NCBI GenBank assembly: GCA_022559845.1
Contig: CM040127.1
Location: 37,162,708 to 37,226,707 of the forward strand
Source: Amorphophallus konjac
Lineage: Eukaryota > Streptophyta > Magnoliopsida > Alismatales > Araceae
DNA: 64,000 bases
Direction of reading: 5' to 3'
A model generated the notes under the pieces. That model was not told the DNA's origin, made no database searches, and saw only the letters and a program-made list of their open reading frames with translations. Shown one piece after another: positions 1-10,900 of the stretch. The stretch's first letter is position 1. Each line of letters starts with the position of its first letter. The position numbers and the translations under genes were made by a program.

Positions 1-840
1 CAGGATCTGAACAGAAGACAGACTGCTAGGGGGAAAAAGATGGAATTGGGAAAAATACTTAATGAAGGGTAAATGACTGATTTTTTGTGTGTGGAGGTTG
101 GGGTGGACGTGGATGACTCTCTCTCCAAATTAGGGCTCGATCTGAGCTCTTGATAGAGAGCTAAAAATCGGGTTTTGAGGCTCTGTCCTGATGTAGACAG
201 AACTCCGGCGATGATGGCGACGGTGCTATGGCGGCGGCGGCAGAAACAGAAATCAGAGGATAAGAGGAGGAGGTAGAAGGGCATCACACCCAAGATTTAG
301 CAGAAATTCATCTGCAAGAGGGGAGGAGAGAGGAGAGAGGGGCGCACCCTTCAATGGCTCAAGCCAATTTCACAATTTTTCATTCATTCAACCTTACAAA
401 ATACTATACATGGGTTTATATAGAAGGGGAGGAAGGGGGAGGGGGTTGGAATTTCGTGGGAGAGAGGGGAGGGGTAGCATTTTCTTCCCCCATGTGGTCA
501 ATTGGCCTAAAAAAAGAAAATACAAAATGTCATTTTCATGGGAGGGGGCACCCTCTTGACTTAAGGGGAGACATCTTGGATATTTTTCACCCATTGTCCC
601 CCTTTGAATGGTCAATCATCTAGAAGCCCACCTTGGACCTTTGACTGGCCCCACATGGGCCCTAAGACTTAGGTGGACCAATAGGGAAGGAGATGGGGGC
701 CCTTGCTGGTTCTAATGGACTTTTGCACAAAAACCCATTAACCTAAAGACTCACAGTTTGGCTTATAAAGTCTTACAATTGCACATATGTTTTCCCAAGG
801 GTATAAAAATAAACTAAAATGATACAAATGTAAATTAAAA
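1..840 (-). repeat. LTR-like non-coding region with TATA box
   Basis: No protein homology is visible on either strand. Read on the minus strand, the stretch has a long pyrimidine-rich part, then a TATA-like box (TATATAAACC, about 412-422), then a short leader that ends in a C/T-rich tract. That layout is common in U3/R regions of plant LTRs. I could not find TG/CA ends, a target duplication or a partner LTR, so it may instead be the promoter of an unrelated transcript. It abuts the 3' end of the LINE remnant. Confidence 0.3.
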
Positions 841-849
841 ATGTCAGTG

Positions 850-3800
850 TCCGGTGTTGATTTCCATCACTATCTTGAGTGGGGAGTATCCCATGGGAAA
901 TCCTCAATGTAAGGATCTTTATCTTCAACAGACTCCTCAGCCTCTAGATTTGTTGGGCAAGGTTGTGGCGCACTTCACTGTCAGAGATGATGGTGTACGT
1001 AGACCTAACAGAGAAGATCACCTTTCTACCCCACCTCTAGGTCCACGTATCCCCCTGTGGGAGCACGGGGCAAAGTCGAGGAGGAAGAGTAAGAGGTCTT
1101 AAGCTACTCCATCTTTGTGAATCTGAGGTCCCTCCTGAAAGTTGGTGTCTAGGTGCCCCCCCTGAAAGTTGAGGGTCGAAAGCCTGGTCGATCGACCCCA
1201 AAGGATCAGCAGAGTCAGCAAAAAGGCTGGGGAAAGACGCCTCCATTGTGAAATTGTCGCACCATCTATCCTTCCAGAAGAAGCATGTGCTACCTTTCCC
1301 TAGTCGGAACTATGTGCCGGAGGAGATGCCATCCCTGCAAGTCAAAATACCACGCTAGATGGGAGAAGTCCGGGACAGAGCTGATTTGTCCATATCTCAA
1401 ACTCTCCTCCTACCATAATACCTTTGCCTAATAACCTACGCCCAAAGTCCTCATCCCCTGCCCCCTACCTCCATAACCATTTGTACAAGAGAGCCAGATT
1501 AAAATATCCAACATCTTTGATCCCCAACCCTCCTGTTCTTTACTAGTAGCCACCCTCCCCTACCTGATGTTATGCCATCCCCTTCATCTCCCCCCCTCCC
1601 ATGCTAGAAGAATCTCTCTTGAATAACTGTATCTTCTTCACCACTGTCTTCGAGATCTAGGACACTGAGAGGAAATCGATAGGTAAGCTGTCCAAAATTG
1701 ATCGACAAAGTATCAACCTGCCCTCATAGGAATGCGGTCTAGTCTTCCAACCAGCCAGTCTAGTCTCATAACTCTGTACAATAGGAAGCCAATCAAAGGG
1801 AGTCCAAGGTAGGAGATGGGGAGAGCTCCTATCTGATAGCCCAAAATATACGCAGCCCTCTGGAGTGCCACATCCTCCATGTTAACCTTAACAAGCATCC
1901 TCTTGTTGAAATTAACCTTCAAACCAGAAGTCTCCTCTAGCAATTCTAAGAGAATTCTAGCCACATAGCACTGCTGCTCACCCTCTACCAGAACAAGATG
2001 GTATCATTGGCATACTGTAAATGGGTGATTGAAAGACCTCCTCTTCCAAATTGAAAGCCCTGATCAGATCTCGAGTCTCTGCTCTTTACCACACCTTGTT
2101 AAGAACATGAGCCACAAGTACAAAGAGGAGAGGAGATATAGGATCTCCCTGTCGGAGCCCCCTGCCACTGTGGAAGAAAGAAGTCAGTTTCTCGTTGACA
2201 GGGATTACAAAAGAAGCAGATGAAATACAAGTCGGATCCAACCAATCCATCTATCCCCAAAACCCTCCGTTTCCAACACATCAAGCAAGCATAGCCACTT
2301 GACCCTATCATAAGTCTTTTCGAAATCTAGCTTCAGAACTATCCCTTGCTTCCTCTAAATCTTCATGGCAAACAGACACTCATGGGCCACCAATAAATTG
2401 TCATGAATATGTTTGTCCCTTATGAAGGCTCCTTGGTAGCAGCTCATCACCCTATCCATAACTCTGTCCAGTCTCCCTGCCAACAACTTGGTAATGATTT
2501 TATAGGTGCCATTCAACAAACTGATGGTACTGAAGTCTCGAAAATCCTGAGCTTCTGTTTCTTAGGGATAAGGACAAGGAAGGTTTTGTTAATACCTCTC
2601 AAGTGGACCCTCCCCTCAAGCTCTCTAACTGTTGTCAAAAGATCAAATTTAATGACATCCCAGTGGTGCTGAAAGAAGGCCAATAGGAAGCCATCTGGTT
2701 TTGGAGTTCTGTCCTCTGCAAGAGAGAAAACTACCTGGGGAACCTCCTCCTCTGTAAATTTTTGAGAGATATCATCCCTCTCCTATAGAAGAAGACGGGG
2801 AAGAAGATCATCTGCAATTCTCGACTTGAAGTGATTTTCCTCAGAAAACAATTTGGAGTAGTAGCCCTTGCTAGTCCTCTAATCTGCTTATCTGAAGAAA
2901 ATGAGAACTCACTCACCCTGATACAAGTGATGGTTTTAACTCTCCTCCCTGAAGTGATGTGTTGGAGTAAGTAGTATTCCTGTCCTCTCTTTGATCCATA
3001 TATCTCTCAATCTCTGCCTCCAATAGATTTCTCCTTAGAGAGGATCTCATCAAACTGACACCTTAAAGAGTCCTGAGGCTCCTGTCCCCTACATCCATAA
3101 ATCTTGCCTTCTTCAAGCTATCAAGGCTCTCAATCTGCTGAAGAATTCCGTCCTTACCTGCCTTCCTTGGTAGGGTTTTGTCAACTCCTCAGGTCTTGAG
3201 AACTCGATCAATGTGCCTCAATTTCAACACCAGAGTAACCATGGCAGATCTACTAGCAACATGTGCAAATCATGCTTCCCTAATTGTGTTCATGAAGTCT
3301 GCCTTCCTGAACCAAAACTTCTCAAGCTTGAAAGTGAACCTCCTATCTTGCATCCTGTTGGTCTTCAAGAGGAGGGATTTATAATGCGACACTGATCTTG
3401 CGAAAGGAAGCACATGAATGTGAGGATAGTGATCCTCCCAGTCAACAGAGACCAAGAACCTATCCAACCTTGAGCAAGAAGCATCAGCTCGTATGTTGGA
3501 CAAGGTGAAATGACCATGTGCCATGCTGATGTCAACCAAAACCATCTCTTAATGAAGGCAATGAAGTCCTCCATGTCCCCTGTATAGATATTGTCCTCGA
3601 CCTCTCCCAAGAGCGGCCATCACATTGAAGTCCCCACCAACACACCACGACCTGTCCAAGGAAAGGTGAAAACTAGCTAACTCTTCCCACAAGAGCCATT
3701 TCTCCTCTCTGCTTTGAGGACCATACACTCCCGTGAAGGCCCACGAGAACTCATCCCTCACATTAGTGAAGTGAAGGGATATAGCCCATCTGCTCACATG

Positions 3801-5815
3801 CTTGTCTAGCATCGCCTCTTCAACCTCGAAGGGGTTCTAGAGGATCATAACCCCCCCTGACCCACCCTCCGCCGGGGACACAACATTCATGGAAAGTCAT
3901 AGCACCTCTAACTCCCTCACGAGAGACTCACCATCCTCTTCGCACTTAGTCTCTTGGATATATAGGATGTCAATTTTTCATTTTCTAATAAGCTCTTTCA
4001 CCGCCCTGTTCTTCTCCATCCCCTTAGTCTCCTCATGTTCCATGAGACAATCCTCATGATCACAATGATATTCCTCTCTTCCCCCTCACCTTCTCGCCCC
4101 CTCGCTCTTCTTTGATGAGCCCTCTTCTCCTGCAAAATAGTTGCACACCACCTCTTACTAATTTTGGTGAATGCCCCTTTCACGTCTTTGTCTGCCCCAT
4201 CTTTAAAGGAGATGCCTACCTTATCAGCCAACTCCCTCATCTGCTCCTCCATCATTTTTTTATTATCATCCCCCACCTCCACCATCTCCCTCACCTCCTC
4301 CTTGCTCACTCAGCTCCTCCCCTTCAGTTCCTCCCCTGTGGTGGGCAAGGCCATAGGTCCACCTGATAAAATCAGAAGTGCTTCCTCTCCCTTGCACAGA
4401 GCCGCCTTCTCTGTCTCTAGATCATCAGACCCCTAGAGAGGCCCCCCTGGGGCCGGCTTGAAGATAGGCTAGGCTACCGCCTTCATTCGTTGGCAGACCT
4501 CCACAGATGAGCCCACCTAGTGGGTCGATGACAGAGACGCTTGGAGCTCAGCTGGTGAGGGTCCTATCTGAAGTGGAGTCGTCAACTGTCTAGGTTGGGG
4601 TTCATCGGCCCTGGCAGCGGCTAGCAGCTCCACTAGCATGGAGGGCACGGGCACATTGAGCTCCCTTCTCGAGCTGACGGTCGTAGGGGCACCCTGTCGG
4701 GGGTGATTGATCAGCTCAACCCCTTAGCAGAGCTCTCCACGTCATGTGGCGGAGCTACAACAACCAGACTGGTCGTGGTCACTGTTGCTGTCGTTGTCGC
4801 GGGTGCCGACCCCCCTTGGTAGCTTCTGACTCATGACCTTCGGAGGTTGGGGTTTCGCGGAGTGGCAGAAGAAGAAATTTGCCCCTGATAAGCTCTGACT
4901 GGCAACAGGACGATGGGAGTCAACTTCCCCGATGAAATCATCGGTGCACTTGTGGCCGGGTCGTCGATACCGGAGCCCTGGGCCGACCCTTCAGTCGAGA
5001 GAGAAAGCTAGGGCGTACCACGAACCACTGTATGAAACGGGCGAGGGAGATAAGTAGTGTCGGCTCTTGCGGGCCCAAAAGACTAGGATTCGGGTAAGTC
5101 ATGGGCCCTTGTGGGACCCAGACTGTTATGCGAACCAGTGAGATGCACGCATCAGTTCGACGGCCCAGCACCCAATCTGCCTCATCTAGATCGTGGATTT
5201 GAAATTTAAAACACCCTGGGGGTGGGTTCACCTCTACAGCCCTCCAGCGTTCCCACGGACACACGAACCGGCAGCCGGTGGCCTCTGACCTCTGCCATGA
5301 TCACCGCCGGAACAGCCTTATGGCTGCTCACCATGGCATCCACCTCTAGGATATTGACGTCCCCCTCCAGCGACACCCTCACCGTACTTGGGACAACTAC
5401 CCCAACCTTGCCGGCGAGCACAGAGGCGCCAAGCTCATTCCAGAGGACCAAGGAGACCCCGGCCAGACGGACCGTCACCCTTAGGCCCTTGTGCTCTGGG
5501 TGAGCCTCCCGAAAGAAACCCTAGCTTTCCACTCAGAGCAGCCTCCCATTGCCAATGACGAAGCCATCCTCACTACCTCCTCCCCCTCCTTCGCTGTGAG
5601 GCGACTGCCGGTAGGCCACCCCTCTACATCTTGGTGACAGACCAGCCTTCCACACCACCCCCAATCAGCTGCTTGACCACCTCCTCCGATACCCTTCCTA
5701 TCACAGGCCACACCCAGACACAGCGGGTCCACCATTCCAGCCGTGCTCGAAGGATGCCCTCCAGCAGATAAGCACAGAGCGAACTATGCTTTTGCCTTTT
5801 TTGGTTGATGCTCAT
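850..5815 (-). mobile_element. Degenerate L1-type LINE (non-LTR retrotransposon)
   Basis: Fragments of a plant LINE lie in order on the minus strand. An ORF1-like part occupies about 5815-4060. ORF2 opens at 4057 with MRIVSWNMR, the usual start of an apurinic endonuclease, and continues with the endonuclease motifs GVYGP and GGDFN (about 3,740-3,620). Reverse transcriptase follows with LRQGDPISPLLFVL (about 2,165-2,110), and then the catalytic box, which reads YANDTILF (about 2,020-1,996) where YADD or FADD is expected. A SYLGLPLG-like motif follows (about 1,810). Further down are FWKDRW (about 1,270) and a zf-RVT-like FSVRSTYTIIS (about 1,000). Frames change many times and stops are frequent, so the copy is dead. 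It lies 5' of the first visible PARP1 exon, probably inside a very long intron. Confidence 0.85.
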
Positions 5816-7913
5816 GTACTTTATAAAATGCAGTTCCTGTTTTTTCCCTCCCTATTTGTAGGGAAAGGGTATGGATTAAAATGAGTCAAATTAGGCAACA
5901 AAATAATTGGATTTCGAAAACTGAATTTTTTTAATCCCATCATTCACATATTGTCTTCCTTTAAGTTACAATAACCCCATTGTTTCTTTAATCAAGCAAA
6001 GGAATTGATGATATGCTACACATAAAATATGCAAAGTATAACTGGTAATGCCAGACTTGAAGTTACGGTCTCCCCCCATCAACTCCGTTGGGGTAAGGGT
6101 TTGGAGTTAATTTTCCCCTGTCTCTTTGATGGATGCAGACGAAGTGTTTGGGTGGGGATATTTTTTTTTTGAAAGTGTAGGGATATAGCAGTCGAATAAT
6201 GGCATTCTAGGAAATGGTGAAACAGAATCTCTCGAGGGTTTCGGTGCTTGCTGCATTGAAGGAATATTATATTGGATCTTGGCTTTGTCTTGAGGGTGTC
6301 AAAGAGAAGAGATCTTAGAGGGATGTCGGAGAAATCTCAAGAGATTGGGATTGGCAGTAGGATCAAGATAAGCTTATAAGTTTAGTGAAAACTTAAAACT
6401 TCATTTGTTTAACCATATAATATGATAAAATTAAGACAATAATGATAAAAACAATCCTACACCATGCACACACAAACAAAATCACGAAAATGATAGATCC
6501 TAAGTAGTGATGAATTCAAGCCTTAAGGATCAACAACCATAAAATTTCATGCACAAGAACCATTAGTCTGAAAATGAATAAGCAAATTAAACTTTAGTTT
6601 AGGAATACAGAATCAAATTAAACTGCAAGATGGACTAAAAGTCCCTTATGAACCAGTTGGTCCAAGCACACGACAACCGTGACTACTGTCTATGTCTTAA
6701 TGGGTGTTTCATGAATTTCGGTTCTTGGCAAGGTGGAGAGACAGAATCTTGAGAAATCTTGAGAGATTCTCCGGAGATTGCAAACCATGGCTGCATCTGA
6801 AGAAACCAGGGCTGGAAGTAAAAAGTGTGTAGGAATATACGTGCTGATGGAGAGCTAATGATTTGTGCAAGGTAAAAACTGGTTTTAGGAACCGGACTGG
6901 TCCAGGCCAATTCTGATCCCAGTCCTGGTTATAGACTGGCTCTGGCCAAACACTGCCACCCGAACTGGTCCAAACCGGCTAGTTTTTTCAACCATGGATT
7001 TGTGTAAAAATCACTGTTTGTGTCCATGTAATCTTCAGTAGAAACCAGAAAGGAACTCGGAATCAGGCGAAGGGAGGGAAAAATCTGAAACTTTTATTGA
7101 AAGACTGAAAAGTGAGTACATGAATTATATGATTTTTATAGAATTGTTTGGGATGTAGGCCTATCTAACTTAAGGTTATGGTTTGTTTCATGTTGTCTAC
7201 AGTGTTCTTTGGCATTATCATCCAATTACACGTCTTGTCCTGGGTGATGACATTTCTAAAGAAACTAACTCATCTGATTATAGGTCTTTATTCTGGGTGA
7301 TATTTCTCAAGAAACTGACCAAGAGAATTCAATTTATCCATGGCATTACATTATGCTGAGAGGTTATTCAGAGAAATCTCTTGTTGTTTTTCCTGTCTTG
7401 TAAAGCTGGTTTGTGATCTCGTGTGGGTGATTGTCTGCATCACAGGCTGATATATGGCTTCCAGTCAAAATGATTAATTTATAGAATGTTTTTTTGGTCA
7501 TCAAATTTGTCAGTTACTAAGTTGGCTTTCCAAATAAGTTAAATTGGAAAAAAAAGGTGAAACCTGAGTCACAATTTTTTGTTCTTTCATACTTTCTTTT
7601 TGAAAGTGGATACTACCACTAATTTTATAAAATGAAAATAGGGGAAGTACAAGTATAGTCAGTGAGCTCCCAAAAAGCCCTGTACAACAGACCACACCAA
7701 GACAGTGTAGGACAGACTAACCCCCCAGCAAAACAAAAAAGTGGGGAGTTGAGGGCATGATATGTGCTATCAAGAAGCTTTCAGTTGGTTGTATGATAGT
7801 TTTCTTAGTCTGATGGGACATGTGGCCAGTGGATTTGGAACATTTACAAGGTAAGATATCCTAGTTTCATTGGCAAATATAGCTGATTACTACTTTTTGG
7901 TATCTTATATCAG
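5816..7913. other. Non-coding stretch 5' of the first visible PARP1 exon
   Basis: I see no coding exon here. In particular there is no candidate for PARP1 zinc finger 1 or for the first half of zinc finger 2. The sequence is AT-rich unique DNA. A few repeated phrases occur (for example two versions of an 'aatctcaagagatt' segment near 6,330 and 6,750), plus a stretch of LTR-like character near 7,075-7,150. It is best read as intron sequence of the PARP1 gene. Confidence 0.5.
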
Positions 7914-10900
7914 GTTCGTGTGTCAACCAAACCTGATGGGCAAGGTTCCAAGGGTCTATTGTGGTATCATGTTAAATGTTTCATTGATATGGTTCCATCA
8001 CACACTTAGAGAAATTATCTGGTTGGGACAACCTTCCTACTCATGAAAGGGAAGATGTTTCTGTTCTAGCCAGGAAGAATGCTTCTACCATTAGGCAAGG
8101 TATTACATTTGATCTCCTGAAATCCTTTGAACCAGTGGACCATTCTGTCCTATTATTTTTTTATTTTCTGATTTTCGATATCTCCTGTTTTGAAAGGTAA
8201 AGTAGAAGGCAAAAAAGAACCTTTGGAACAGCCTGCTCCAAAAGGCATTAAACGCAAAAAGCCTGCAAACAATGAGCATGATTCAAAAGCTCCCAAAACT
8301 AATGGAAGCAATGCACCTCATGAGTCAGCAAGCAGAAGCAATATTGGTGTATCGGAGCAAAGTGAAACAAGCAGAAGTAATATGGAAAGTAAACTTGAGG
8401 AACAAAGTAATGCATTATGGGCTATAAAAGACGAACTTAAGAAGCATTTGACAACTGCAGAGATGCGGGAGATGCTTGAAGCTAATGAACAAGATTCAGC
8501 AGGGTCAGAATATGATCTACGGGAGCGATGGTAAATATATGAAGATGATATTTCTTTGTATGATGTTGAAGCTAATACTGTTATTGGTCCCTTAGAGTTT
8601 AGGCCACATTGAATATTTCAAGATGTTCTTTTCTTAAAAAAACAATATTTCTAGATGATCTATCATGTTGGGCAAAATGGCGACGTGTCTTTTCTAGCTT
8701 AAGCTATTTTTTCATGCTTAATTCTGAACATTTTCATTTAAAAAGATGCCATATGTGTAACTCATTTGTATTTATACAAAAAACTCCTGTTTAATCACAT
8801 GTGGATGCAACCTTTGTTGCCTGTCTACTATCTATGCAGATGCCATGCCAAAATTTAGGAGGCCATTGGCCACCTTGCTTCTTCTCAAATACATTTGACT
8901 ACACCTATACAAAACTGAAAATGCTCCTCTCAACCTCATCCCTTATCTCTCCTTCTTGCCTCTCTCTCTCCCCCCCCCCCCTCTTGGAGGGAGCCATGCC
9001 AAGCTGATACAGTGGTTATTTCTGAAGCTGACTATTGATAGTTCTAGCATATATATCTGGGGGAGTGGTCACAAGGGCAGAAATCTTGGGGGGGGGGGAA
9101 GAGAACACAGTAAATTTAGGAAGGGAGTAACTAAGTGGTGTTGAGAGGTGCATGCAGATGATAGAAAGGGAGGGAAGGGAGGGCGAATGGGGGGAAGGGA
9201 GTAAGGAAAGGAGAGAGGGATTTACTGGTAGAATTTGTTATTAAGCTATTCAGGATTCAAGTTGTAATTAGTTGGGGCAGTACCTGGCTACCTGTATCCT
9301 TGGCAGTACCTTTTCTTTCCTTTTATTTCCTGACTTTGGTTTTCTGAACTTCTTTTATCCTTCCCTTTTCGTACTTTTTTTTTCTGCTTTTGGATTCTTG
9401 CTGGCAACATTCCAGACAAATGTGCCATATCCTTCATGGAGCCAATCTTCATACCCATATTTGTATGGAAAATTGTTTTTTTTTTTGCTTTGAAACCATT
9501 GCTAAAATGGAATTTGTAAAAAAAACTATTGTTGGAAATGCATTAGCAGGTATATCGTTATGTAAATCTATATTATGCAAAAATGCCATCGCTGTAACCG
9601 CCCGTTACCACCCGTGAACTTAACCATGGTTAGGCTTAACTAGACTTGTGAATAGAGAATACCCCTAGTTAAAATCCTATCTCCCTCTCACACTCATCTT
9701 CCTCCAAAAAACCCTAATCCGCCAGTGTCCCCCCCTCCAACTGTTGATGGTGGGGGTGACTGTTACTGTTCAGCTGCTGTCACACGGTGGTGGTCGCTGG
9801 AGATGGCCTGTCATGGTGGCAGCAGCAAGGTGGGGACTGATGATGACATTCCACGGCACAAGTGACCTCTGGCGCATGCTGTCGAACATGTGGCAGGCGG
9901 GCTCCAGGCGCCCGCAGGTGGAGCCTGAGTTTGGCGGTGTGAGCGTGGACCTGCTCCCCCTCCTGGAGTGCGAACAGGTGGCGCAAGCCCTGAGGACGAA
10001 TGAGAACATGTGCTTGTCTAGGGGGACGTGGCCGTCCAGTAGCATCTGACGGTAGAGGTAGGCGCATGGATGGCAGTATCGGCCGAAACCGATACGTTTC
10101 GGCCGATACCGAAACCGAAACGGGCCTTGTCACTGTAGCAAGTCCGATACTAAAGAAAATGATTTTTTTTAATGGTTTCGGACCGAAACCGACCGAAACC
10201 GGACCTGCTCAATACATTTTTTGCCTTTTCTGACTGTTTTGAACCGGTTTCGGCCGAAACCGAAACCAAAACCGAAACCGATACGTATCGGTTTTGGTAC
10301 CGGCCGAAACCGGTACCGAAACCGATACTACCATCCTTGGGTAGGCGGCGTCGGAGGCCGCGGTGAAGTGGAGAATGCCGCTGTAGAGGAAGAGGAAGTC
10401 CCTGTTTGAGGAAGAAGACGCGCGGAGTGCTTCGAAGGGCGCGGGCATGGAACTCCTTGAGGTGGGAGGTGCCCTGGCAGTGTGGGAGGAAGGGGAGGAG
10501 CGGGGTGCCGGTGCTGCTCCGGTCTCGAGGGCGGCTGCGGCAGTGCGAGAAGTGGAAGTGGAAGGGGGGCACGGAGGCGGGGGAAGGAGAAGCATGGTTG
10601 GGGGTGGCACTGCCGACACGACTGGCACATGCCGACGGAGTTGCAGGGGGAGGGGATTCCGGCAGGGGAGGGGTCCGACAGAGTGAGGGGGTCCCGACGT
10701 GCAGACGGAGGGGGGGAAGGGAGTTGCAGGGGGAGGGGGTAGCGGGGGAGGGGGTTCTGGTGAGTCAGGGGGTCTCTCCCTCTCTCTGTCTCCTCTCTCT
10801 CTCTCTCTGGGTTTGAAGGGAAGAGAGTATTTTTGTCATTTCACGGTTAATTAGTGGGAATATTGGAATCTTTGTAGAATATTCATCATCTCATGGACAT

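Noticed and set aside
354..623. Overlapping ORFs on both strands near the window start
   Set aside because: Both are short, rich in Gly or Pro because of GGGGAGG runs, and lie in an LTR-like non-coding region.
10640..10815. G-rich tract as a telomere-like repeat
   Set aside because: The units are irregular and do not contain TTTAGGG.
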